NCBI RefSeq assembly: GCF_026847645.1
Contig: NZ_JAPSMC010000004.1
Coordinates: 26,632 to 90,631 of the forward strand
Reading direction: 5' to 3'
DNA: 64,000 nucleotides
Source: Anoxybacillus sp. J5B_2022
Lineage (GTDB): Bacteria; Bacillota; Bacilli; Bacillales; Anoxybacillaceae
The position numbers and the translations under genes were made by a program. The notes beneath the pieces were generated by a model. It did no database searches. It was not told the DNA's origin and saw only the letters and a list, made by a program, of their open reading frames with translations. Below, piece by piece: positions 57,641-64,000 of the stretch (the stretch's first letter is position 1; the number at the start of each line of letters is the position of its first letter).

Positions 57641-59216
57641 TTAGCGGAGTAATTGTAATACTCCTTGTGGTTGTTGGTTGGCTTGCCATGCCGCAACGTC
57701 TTTCGATCGTTGTGTAGACTATCTCTTCACCTTTCTAGCCATTTGGCTAGCGAAGGGCTGGGCACTTCGGGGGTTCCCCCTACGGACTTCATCACCATAG
57801 CTTTTCGCCTTAGGTGGTCTGCCCTAGTCGTTGAACCTTCTCCAGAGTTTCCTCACAGGAGCTTGGCTGCTGATTACCCATTGTTGCATCTTTCCTTTTT
57901 TCAAGCCGTCACGCTTGCCGTTTCCAGCTTCGTTGTGGCGAGGAAAGCTTTAGGGCTTCCCAGCAATTCACCCAGTCATCCTCTTAGCCGTTTCCAGCTA
58001 AGACGCCCTTCCAATCAAATTACCGAAGTAATTGCAATACCCCTTGTGGCATTTGATTGGATTGAGCCAACATTGCTTGTGCTGCTTGAGAAAGAATGTT
58101 GTTTTTCGTAAACTCCATCATTTCTTTCGCCATCGTGCGAACATTTGCTTTCGCAAATGACTAGACTATCTCTTCACCCGCTAGCTTTTCGCTAGGTAGG
58201 GGCCGGGCACTTCGAATGATGTAGGACGATGGAGCATCCTACTCACCCTACGGACTTCATCACCATAGCGCTTGCCTTAGGTGGTATGTCCTAGTCGTTG
58301 AACCTTCTCCAGACTTTCGTCACAGGAGCTTGGCTGCTCGGTTGCCCAATCCTTTGACTTTTTAAGCCGTCACGCTTGCCGTTTCCAGCTTCGTTGTGGC
58401 GTCAAAGGCTCTCAGGGGTTTCCAGCAATTCACCCGGTCATACTCCTAACCGTTTCCAGTTAGGACGACTGTGCTTGTCACCGCTTAAGCGGCTAAAGCA
58501 TAATCTACGTCGCGGATACGAGATTCTGCGGCTGTTAAGTTTTCTGCAGCATTATTAAGGTTGTTGATAGTGTGTTCAAGTCGGTTTTGCCATGCACCTA
58601 AAGTAGAACGACCACTTGATACAGTTCTTAATTGAGTTTCTATATTATCGATTGCACTAGCTGCACCAGCTTGAGTTGAGATATCATATCCAGCTAAAGC
58701 CGTTTGCACAGCTGTTAAATCAATTCCTGCTGTTGTAAAATCAAGCGTCATTTCTTCATTTGAGTTAGCCCCTACTTGAATCTTTACTGTTGCCCCAGCA
58801 CTACCGTCTAACAACTTCTGAGTATTGAATTGCGTATTATCCTTAATTCTACCAATCTCTGTTGCTAGTTGATCATATTCAGCCTTCAATGCTGTTCTAT
58901 CAGCTGCAACGTTAGTATCATTGGCAGACTGAACAGCTAATTCTCTCATACGCTGTATAATAGAGTGTACTTCATTCAAAGCACCTTCAGCTGTTTGAAT
59001 CATAGAGATACCATCTTGTGCATTTCTAGAAGCCTGTTCTAATCCACGAATTTGTCCACGCATTTTTTCAGAGATAGAAAGTCCAGCCGCATCATCACCT
59101 GCTCGATTAATGCGAAGACCCGAAGAAAGTTTTTCCATAGATTTCGAAGTATTAACGTTGTTTGTTGCTAATTGGCGGTACGTATTCAACGCCGCGATGT
59201 TGTGGTTGATTCTCAT
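57641..59216 (-). CDS. hag: Flagellin gene in three exons, split by two group I introns
   Basis: Exon 1 is 58503-59216 (238 codons, ending ...RIRDVD). Exon 2 is 58065-58133 (23 codons, MAKEMMEFTKNN..QAMLA). Exon 3 is 57641-57685 (QANQQPQGVLQLLR and stop). Joined, they give a 275-residue flagellin with normal N- and C-terminal D0/D1 domains and a short variable centre. Without splicing, intron 1 adds YALAA and a stop. Each 5' exon ends in T and each intron in G, as required for group I splicing. The gene has a SigD promoter and a CsrA-site leader. Confidence 0.92.
57686..58064 (-). ncRNA. Group I intron 2 of hag (379 nt)
   Basis: It shares the conserved core with intron 1: P2 hairpin CTTAGC-TGGAAACG-GCTAAG, GAATTGCTGG, GTTCAACGACTAGG and GAAGAGATAGTCTA (P7 strands), and a P9 hairpin with GAAA loop (CAACGATC-GAAA-GACGTTG). 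P1: guide GGGC pairs with GCT|C, placing a U.G pair at the 5' splice site. A 10-bp P1 extension (58051-58060 with 58011-58020) encloses an in-frame copy of the flagellin C-terminus ending at 58020. Confidence 0.85.
58134..58502 (-). ncRNA. Group I intron 1 of hag (369 nt)
   Basis: Core blocks as in intron 2: P2 CCTAAC-TGGAAACG-GTTAGG, GAATTGCTGG, GTTCAACGACTAGG, GAAGAGATAGTCTA, and P9 CATTTGC-GAAA-GCAAATG. The guide AGTC pairs with GAT|T (U.G at the splice site). The intron ends in G before ATGGCG. No open frame of note is inside. It interrupts codons for the conserved DVD|MAKEM sequence exactly between codons. Confidence 0.88.
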
Positions 59217-59224
59217 TGTTCATT

Positions 59225-59255
59225 CCTCCTTGAATGGTTGTCCACGTCCTTGTGG
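59225..59255 (-). promoter_or_regulatory. CsrA-binding sites in the hag leader
   Basis: The leader contains CCAC-AAGGAC-GTGG (59242-59255), a hairpin showing GGA in its loop and matching the CsrA consensus ACARGGAUG. A second GGA lies in the ribosome binding site AAGGAGG (59225-59231). CsrA bound at both would block hag translation, as in B. subtilis; csrA and fliW are directly upstream. Confidence 0.75.
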
Positions 59256-59307
59256 TTTGTCTGGCAAGAGAGAAGTCGGCCGCCCTTCTTTCTTGCTCTC
59301 ACGTTTA

Positions 59308-59334
59308 TTATCGGTTTGGTTGGTTAAAAGTTTA
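59308..59334 (-). promoter_or_regulatory. SigD promoter of hag
   Basis: Reverse strand TAAA (59331-59334), 16 bases, CCGATAA (59308-59314), matching TAAA-N15-GCCGATAT. Confidence 0.8.
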
Positions 59335-59353
59335 ATAGTTTTTTGTAAAAAAA

Positions 59354-59539
59354 TTAGATTTTAATGTCAAGAAACTGTGAAAATGGAGATGGCTGTTGGA
59401 TTTCTTTGACGATGCGCGCAGGGTCGTCTTTGTGTTTGTTAATGATTTCGTTTAGCGCTTGTTCGGCGATTTGTTTGTTGTCTTCGACGATGCGCGCGAT
59501 GACGCCTGGAATTTGGACGCCACCGATGCTTACACTCAT
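59354..59539 (-). CDS. Small unknown protein between csrA and hag
   Basis: A 61-residue protein ([20 protein letters not shown]...). It overlaps the csrA stop by four bases, so it is translated with csrA. No family recognised. The C-terminal part (FSQFLDIKI) is hydrophobic. Confidence 0.6.
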   Translation of the reverse strand: MSVSIGGVQIPGVIARIVEDNKQIAEQALNEIINKHKDDPARIVKEIQQPSPFSQFLDIKI

Positions 59540-59784
59540 GCTTGCTCCCCTCCTTTCCGTTGCATTAATTGCTCCGTCAGCTGTTTTAGCGACGAAACGG
59601 AGGCATGCGAAGCGGCGCTATTTTCTGTTTGGATGGCGAGGTATACTTCTTTTCGATGAATGTCAATATGTTTTGGCGCATGGATGCCAAGCTTCACCTG
59701 GTCGCCTTGGATGGCGAGAACGGTAATCTCGATGTCATCGCCAATTTGGATCGCTTGTTTCAATTTGCGTGTCAACACAAGCAT
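59536..59784 (-). CDS. csrA: Translational regulator CsrA
   Basis: An 82-residue CsrA from ATG 59784 ([23 protein letters not shown]) with GGGGGCGAG upstream. It binds GGA motifs in the hag leader. It is antagonised by FliW, encoded 11 bases upstream. The C-terminal extension after residue 60 is typical of Bacillales. Confidence 0.95.
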   Translation of the reverse strand: MLVLTRKLKQAIQIGDDIEITVLAIQGDQVKLGIHAPKHIDIHRKEVYLAIQTENSAASHASVSSLKQLTEQLMQRKGGEQA

Positions 59785-59795
59785 GTTCTCGCCCC

Positions 59796-60230
59796 CTATT
59801 TCGCCACTTTTTCTGGAAAAAGCCGATGTTTCGTTTTGTATGGGCTGTTTAGTAAAATGACTTGTTTTCCGATTCGTTCGCACACGTTAATGACAACAGG
59901 CGCCTGCAAGTTTGCTGTCGTGTCGTCAAATGGCTCCGCGACGGTTAAAATGACGTATACGGCAACGTCTTTTTCCGCTTTCAGCGACAGCTGTGCGCAC
60001 GTTGCGTCATCCAGCTCGATTTCGTACGTCGGAAAATACGAAAACGGTTCAATCATCACAAACCCAAGCTCCGGCGTCTGAACAGACTGCAAAATGACAA
60101 ACGGCGTGTCATCAAGCGGCAATAAGACGAACTGCTTTTCGTTGAAAAAGCCGGGGACACCTTGTTCGAAACGAATGATGTCCGCTTCGTGAATGTCGAC
60201 CTCTCCATGATATTTTGTAGCAATATTCAT
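59796..60230 (-). CDS. fliW: Flagellar assembly factor FliW
   Basis: A 144-residue protein from ATG 60230 (GAGGGG site), beginning [28 protein letters not shown]. FliW binds either flagellin or CsrA and so couples flagellin secretion to its translation. Confidence 0.94.
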   Translation of the reverse strand: MNIATKYHGEVDIHEADIIRFEQGVPGFFNEKQFVLLPLDDTPFVILQSVQTPELGFVMIEPFSYFPTYEIELDDATCAQLSLKAEKDVAVYVILTVAEPFDDTTANLQAPVVINVCERIGKQVILLNSPYKTKHRLFPEKVAK

Positions 60231-60249
60231 ACGCTTACCCCTCAATTCA

Positions 60250-60795
60250 TTATGTGACGACATCAATGCGCAACGAGTTGTGCCGCGCTAAATCGAAATG
60301 GACAGCACCCGGTTTGTAGTCGATTTGCGCAGGGCGCGGCTCGATATGAATGCGCGCGCCGTACGTTTGCCAATTCAGCTCAAGACGCCCCGGTTCAAAG
60401 CCGATTTTCACGCTGAACGGCCGCGGTACAAGCCCAATGTTCACTTCCAGCGGTGGTGGTTCGCTGTTCGCCTGCGCCTGCGCCGCAAGCACATCGCCGC
60501 CTTGTTCGATGCGCATCAATTCATCGCCTTGTGCCGATACGGTTTCTAAATAGGATAGCCAATTTTCATACCCTTCTTGCGCTGCTTCGGCGATGCGACG
60601 AAAAATATGTTTTAAATCCATATCCGCCCACGCTTCCGTTTGATCGATCGTCAAGCGCGGCGGCGTTGTTTTCATCTCTAGTTGCGCCGGCGGCTGCTCG
60701 ATCGAAACGTCCGCGGGCGGCTGACGTATTTCCATTTGCGCCCGCTCAATCGAAATCGCCAGCTGCGGGAACGTTGCTTGCATTTCGAGTCTCAT
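60250..60795 (-). CDS. yviE: YviE (DUF6470) protein
   Basis: A 181-residue protein with repeated 'PPAxLxI/M' segments ('IRQPPADVSIEQPPAQLEM') in both halves. Conserved between flgL and fliW in Bacillales. Function unknown. Confidence 0.85.
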   Translation of the reverse strand: MRLEMQATFPQLAISIERAQMEIRQPPADVSIEQPPAQLEMKTTPPRLTIDQTEAWADMDLKHIFRRIAEAAQEGYENWLSYLETVSAQGDELMRIEQGGDVLAAQAQANSEPPPLEVNIGLVPRPFSVKIGFEPGRLELNWQTYGARIHIEPRPAQIDYKPGAVHFDLARHNSLRIDVVT

Positions 60796-60804
60796 CGCCA
60801 TCAC

Positions 60805-61689
60805 CTAACGTAAAAAGTCAACGAGCGTCGGCTGAATGATGCGCGCCCCGACGGACAGTGCCGCACGATGGACGCTTTCTTGCGTTTTTAAGTCGGTAAT
60901 GACTTTTTCGATATCGGCGTCTTCGTTGTCGGAAATCATTTGTTGGGCGATGACTTGCTGCGTGGAAAGACGCTGCTCGACAAGCTCGAGCCGGTTGACG
61001 CGCGCGCCAAGCTCGGCACGTTCGGCGAGGACGCTATTCATACGATCGTCCAAATCTTTTAATAAATTGTCCAAATTTCCTGAAGACGTACCTTTAAATG
61101 TGTTTTCGAGTTGTTGTAACGTATTAAACAACTCTTGGCTAAATACGTTGTTCGGATTAATGTTCGCCTTTAATTTAATGCCTTTCGACACTTCTACCGT
61201 AAAATCATCCGTATTGTTTTGCACAAGTGGTGCGTTCGGTGATGTTTGCTCCGTTACGGGTGCTTGTGCGATGTTTGTTCCGTTGAAAATATATTTTCCG
61301 GCTACTTTCGTGTTCGCCGTTTGCACGAGATCGCTTTTCAGCTGCTCAATTTCGCGGGCGATCGCCTGCTGGTCTTCCGGCGTCAACGTGCCGTTTTTCC
61401 CTTGCACGACAAGTTCCCGTACGCGCTGCAATACTTGTGTCGTATGGTCAAGCGCCGATTCGGAGTTGTCCATCCACGTATAAACTTCGGACAAGTTCCG
61501 TTGGTATTGTTCGATTTCCGTTAAACTTGTACGGTAATACATTCCTTTCATCGCCACAACCGGATCATCGGATGGACGTTGAATTTTTTTTCCAGTCGAT
61601 AATTGTTCTTGATATACGCCGAGCCGATCGTAGCTTTTACTTACATTACGCAACGAATTGTTCGTAAGCATAAGTTGGGTTACGCGCAT
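60805..61689 (-). CDS. flgL: Hook-filament junction protein FlgL
   Basis: A 294-residue flagellin-like protein ('MRVTQLMLTNNSLRNVSKSYDRLGVYQEQLSTGKKI'; C-terminus 'ALSVGARIIQPTLVDFLR'). It forms the upper hook-filament junction. Confidence 0.95.
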   Translation of the reverse strand: MRVTQLMLTNNSLRNVSKSYDRLGVYQEQLSTGKKIQRPSDDPVVAMKGMYYRTSLTEIEQYQRNLSEVYTWMDNSESALDHTTQVLQRVRELVVQGKNGTLTPEDQQAIAREIEQLKSDLVQTANTKVAGKYIFNGTNIAQAPVTEQTSPNAPLVQNNTDDFTVEVSKGIKLKANINPNNVFSQELFNTLQQLENTFKGTSSGNLDNLLKDLDDRMNSVLAERAELGARVNRLELVEQRLSTQQVIAQQMISDNEDADIEKVITDLKTQESVHRAALSVGARIIQPTLVDFLR

Positions 61690-61698
61690 TTATTCCAC

Positions 61699-63237
61699 CT
61701 ACCTTCCAACTATCCCCATATTATTAATAATCTTGTCTAGCATTTGGTCAATCATCGTAATCATGCGGGCCGACGCGTTATAGGCGTGCTGGAATTTAAT
61801 CATGTTCGTCATTTCTTCACCAAGCGATACGGAGCTGACCGACATGCGGCGTTCATCGACCGACTGGCGAAGAGTATCGCTATTATCCGCAAGCCGTTTT
61901 GCTTCTTGCGCATTGACCGCCATTTGTCCGATGACGCTTTCGTAAAAGTTTTGAATCGTCGTCGTACTGCCAGCGATGGACATCGTCGTGTTTTTCACTT
62001 CCGCAAGCGCTGTCGCATTGCTTCCGTCGCCAAGCTGGCCTGTTTTGGATGCGGCAATATAGTCCAATGAATCTTTAATATTTTGCGCCAAATCGAGCGT
62101 TCCGGCTGGATCATTCACATCAAACGTAAAAAACGGATTGCTCGCCAATTTCGTGTTACTGTTGATTTCAGCGACACTCCAGCCGCTTTCATGCACTTCG
62201 TTAAATTTTTCGGCAAACGCTTTTGCCATCTCATTTAAATTGTTCAGCATCTCCGGATACAATCCGTTCACCGTCGTGCCGCCATCTTCGCTATATCCGT
62301 ATGAATAAAGGAGCGCCCCGATTTTGCCGTTTTCTTTTATATTCATGAAGGAGTTTACCGTCTGATTGCCGAGCGAAAACGACACGACTGGTCCTTCTTT
62401 TGTTACGTTGTCTTTGTATTGGACATCGAATTTTTGCACAGTACCGTTTTTCGCATCGACGAGCGTTCCGATGGTAGCGCCGCTCGTTTTATCGACAAGC
62501 TCCACCGTAAACCGCCCTTCGGCAATTTTTAGTGCACTGCCGCCGCTGGATACAGGCGTTACTTTAATATTCACATATTGCGACAACTCGTCTAACAATC
62601 GATTGCGTTCATCATACAAGTCGTTTGGCAAATAGCCGTGCACTTCCGTTTCGCCGATTTGTTGGTTCAAGTTGTTCAATTGGGTCGCTAGCGAGTTAAT
62701 CGCTTGGACGGTGACATCTATTTCATTTTTTAGATCGTTTTGAATCGATTTTAATGAAGAGGACAAATAATGAAACGTCTCCGTAACCGCGATGCCGCGC
62801 TGGCGAACGACTGAGCGGGCACCAGAGTTCGACGGGTTGACCGCTAAGTCTTGCAGCGACTGCCAAAAACGGTCAAGCGTTTTCGCTAGCCCTTCGTCCG
62901 ACGGTTCGTTCATAATTTCTTCCATTTTTTTTAGCGCATCGGAGCGCGTGTTCCAATAGCCGTATTTCATATTTTCACCGCGGTATTGCACGTCTAAAAA
63001 TTCTTCGCGCATCCGCTGTACCGTTCCGCCTTCGACCCCCGTTCCGATTTGGCCCGGAATGGCTGGGCGGTTTTGGGACGGGTACGGATACGGCGGCGTC
63101 TGGACGAAATTGACGCGCTGGCGCGAATAGCCAGGCGTGTTCGCATTGGCGATGTTATGGCCTGTAACATAGAGCGCTTGTTGTTGAGCGGTCATGCCGC
63201 GCCGTACCGTTTCTAATCCTCCAAATGTAGAAAGCAT
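61699..63237 (-). CDS. flgK: Hook-associated protein FlgK
   Basis: A 512-residue protein with the N-terminal 'GLETVRRGMTAQQQALYVTGHNIANANTPGYSRQRV' and C-terminal 'MIKFQHAYNASARMITMIDQMLDKIIN'. It forms the lower hook-filament junction. Confidence 0.96.
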   Translation of the reverse strand: MLSTFGGLETVRRGMTAQQQALYVTGHNIANANTPGYSRQRVNFVQTPPYPYPSQNRPAIPGQIGTGVEGGTVQRMREEFLDVQYRGENMKYGYWNTRSDALKKMEEIMNEPSDEGLAKTLDRFWQSLQDLAVNPSNSGARSVVRQRGIAVTETFHYLSSSLKSIQNDLKNEIDVTVQAINSLATQLNNLNQQIGETEVHGYLPNDLYDERNRLLDELSQYVNIKVTPVSSGGSALKIAEGRFTVELVDKTSGATIGTLVDAKNGTVQKFDVQYKDNVTKEGPVVSFSLGNQTVNSFMNIKENGKIGALLYSYGYSEDGGTTVNGLYPEMLNNLNEMAKAFAEKFNEVHESGWSVAEINSNTKLASNPFFTFDVNDPAGTLDLAQNIKDSLDYIAASKTGQLGDGSNATALAEVKNTTMSIAGSTTTIQNFYESVIGQMAVNAQEAKRLADNSDTLRQSVDERRMSVSSVSLGEEMTNMIKFQHAYNASARMITMIDQMLDKIINNMGIVGR

Positions 63238-63248
63238 GATACTCCCCC

Positions 63249-63716
63249 TTATGCCTTTGACTCGAACATCGAGCGGTCCAATGGCTCGTCGTACGTGTTT
63301 TTGCTGTAAGTGATTGGCTGCGTTTGCGGCATTAGCATATCGAGCGTTAAATAAATGAATTGGAGCGATTGTTCGGTCAGCTGCCGGTTGACGTCGTTCG
63401 CTTGTTTCATGCTGGCTATTACGGAAGACAGTTCGTCGTATAATTCGGCAAGTCGCGAACGCTCAGGCTCTTCCGCACGCTCGATGCAACTGGTCATCGT
63501 CGCTTCCATAAGACCGTGGTGTTGCAGGAGGCGCAATCGGTTATTTTCCAGCTGTTGAATCGCGAAAATATGTTTTTGCTCGTCGTTCATTAATGCCGTT
63601 AGCGTGTCGATGTCTTGTTTCTTTAACGCTTCTGTTTTCTTTAACGCCAGTTGGTAAAGGCTTTTGTGCAGTTTGACCTGTTTTTCTAAGAGAGAAACTA
63701 ATTCGGTAAACGTCAT
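63249..63716 (-). CDS. flgN: FlgK/FlgL export chaperone FlgN
   Basis: A 155-residue helical protein from ATG 63716 (GGGGAG site). Family features: 'LVSLLEKQVKLHKSLYQLALKKTEALKKQDIDTLTALMNDEQ'. Located between flgM and flgK as usual (B. subtilis yvyG). Confidence 0.92.
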   Translation of the reverse strand: MTFTELVSLLEKQVKLHKSLYQLALKKTEALKKQDIDTLTALMNDEQKHIFAIQQLENNRLRLLQHHGLMEATMTSCIERAEEPERSRLAELYDELSSVIASMKQANDVNRQLTEQSLQFIYLTLDMLMPQTQPITYSKNTYDEPLDRSMFESKA

Positions 63717-63731
63717 CTTTTTTCTCCCCAA

Positions 63732-63998
63732 TTATTTGTTGAAATAGTAGTTCCAGACGCTGTCAGCGACTGCTTTTGCGTCAATGGTATACGTACCAGT
63801 TTGCACTTGTTGTTTCAGCTGTTCGATTTTTTCTTGGCGAGCAGCTTCTAACTTGGACGCTTCTTGCAGTTCTTTTGCCGCTTGGGAAATTTCGACTTTA
63901 TCTTTTTTGCCGGTTAATTTCGCCACCTGTTCGGTTTTATTGACTTGCCGTTGATATGGATTGACGTTTGTTGAGCCAATGCGATGAATGTTCATCAT
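63732..63998 (-). CDS. flgM: Anti-sigma-D factor FlgM
   Basis: An 88-residue FlgM: 'MNIHRIGSTNVNPYQRQ', then 'DKVEISQAAKELQEA' and a C-terminal sigma-binding helix ('VQTGTYTIDAKAVADSVWNYYFNK'). It holds SigD inactive until hook completion. The start is either 63998 or 63995; the upstream region is outside the window. Confidence 0.93.
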   Translation of the reverse strand: MMNIHRIGSTNVNPYQRQVNKTEQVAKLTGKKDKVEISQAAKELQEASKLEAARQEKIEQLKQQVQTGTYTIDAKAVADSVWNYYFNK

Positions 63999-64000
63999 GC

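Noticed and set aside
57665..58558. Plus-strand frames across the hag introns as possible intron-encoded proteins
   Set aside because: They are antisense to the highly structured introns, have no good start sites and their translations resemble no endonuclease. The real endonuclease gene is at 56672-57601.

Overview
The window looks like a chromosomal segment of a thermophilic, motile, spore-forming Bacillaceae, most likely Anoxybacillus or a close Geobacillus relative. The reasons are moderate G+C, strong AGGAGG-type ribosome binding sites, and a gene order matching the Bacillus subtilis yvc/his/yvo/uvr/fts/secA/flagellar region. The species call is inference, because no search was possible.

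Layout. (1) 1-5546 is the right end of an integrated element (prophage or ICE-like). It has a divergent XRE/repressor switch with five matching operators, a cargo block (HIRAN protein, TcmP, DUF5131 three-Cys protein), an ImmA-type protease, and a tyrosine integrase abutting tRNA-Arg(CCG). (2) 5547-12935 is housekeeping: clpP behind a CtsR operator, crh-whiA-yvcK-rapZ-yvcI, trxB and a TPR protein. (3) 13062-19485 is the complete histidine operon hisZGDBHAFI. (4) 19486-21485 is a small AT-rich island with a VanZ-like protein, a secreted protein and two kinds of mobile-element relics. (5) 21503-37860 holds yvoF-ppaX-yvoD-lgt-hprK, small membrane proteins, uvrBA, csbA, minJ, a racA-like gene, a ykoS/ykoT-like pair and ctpB. 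(6) 37861-39887 is a second accessory patch with a LysR fragment, a COG4705 membrane protein and a second copy of the structured repeat. (7) 39888-50149 holds a PAP2 phosphatase, M23 peptidase-ftsX-ftsE, cccB, a YitT-family gene, prfB with its programmed frameshift, secA, a repeat-rich coiled-coil gene and hpf. (8) 50335-63998 is an HD-GYP protein followed by the late flagellar locus flgM-flgN-flgK-flgL-yviE-fliW-csrA-hag-...-flaG-fliD-fliS-fliT.

The most notable region is the flagellin gene. It is split by two group I introns, and exon boundaries can be set to the base: 58503-59216, 58065-58133 and 57641-57685. Splicing both introns restores a 275-residue flagellin. Intron 2 carries, in frame at its 5' end, an alternative copy of the flagellin C-terminus, so a transcript that keeps intron 2 still encodes a 275-residue flagellin differing at only two residues. 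A free-standing LAGLIDADG endonuclease gene lies convergent to hag behind a LexA-like box. Upstream of that is a three-gene HEPN-type cassette. Between fliS and fliD lies a tnpB-less IS200/IS605-type end.

Regulation visible in the sequence: CtsR (clpP), LexA-type boxes (uvrB, the ImmA gene, the endonuclease gene), a SigB-type promoter (hpf), SigD-type promoters (hag, flaG) and a CsrA-site hairpin in the hag leader next to csrA and fliW.
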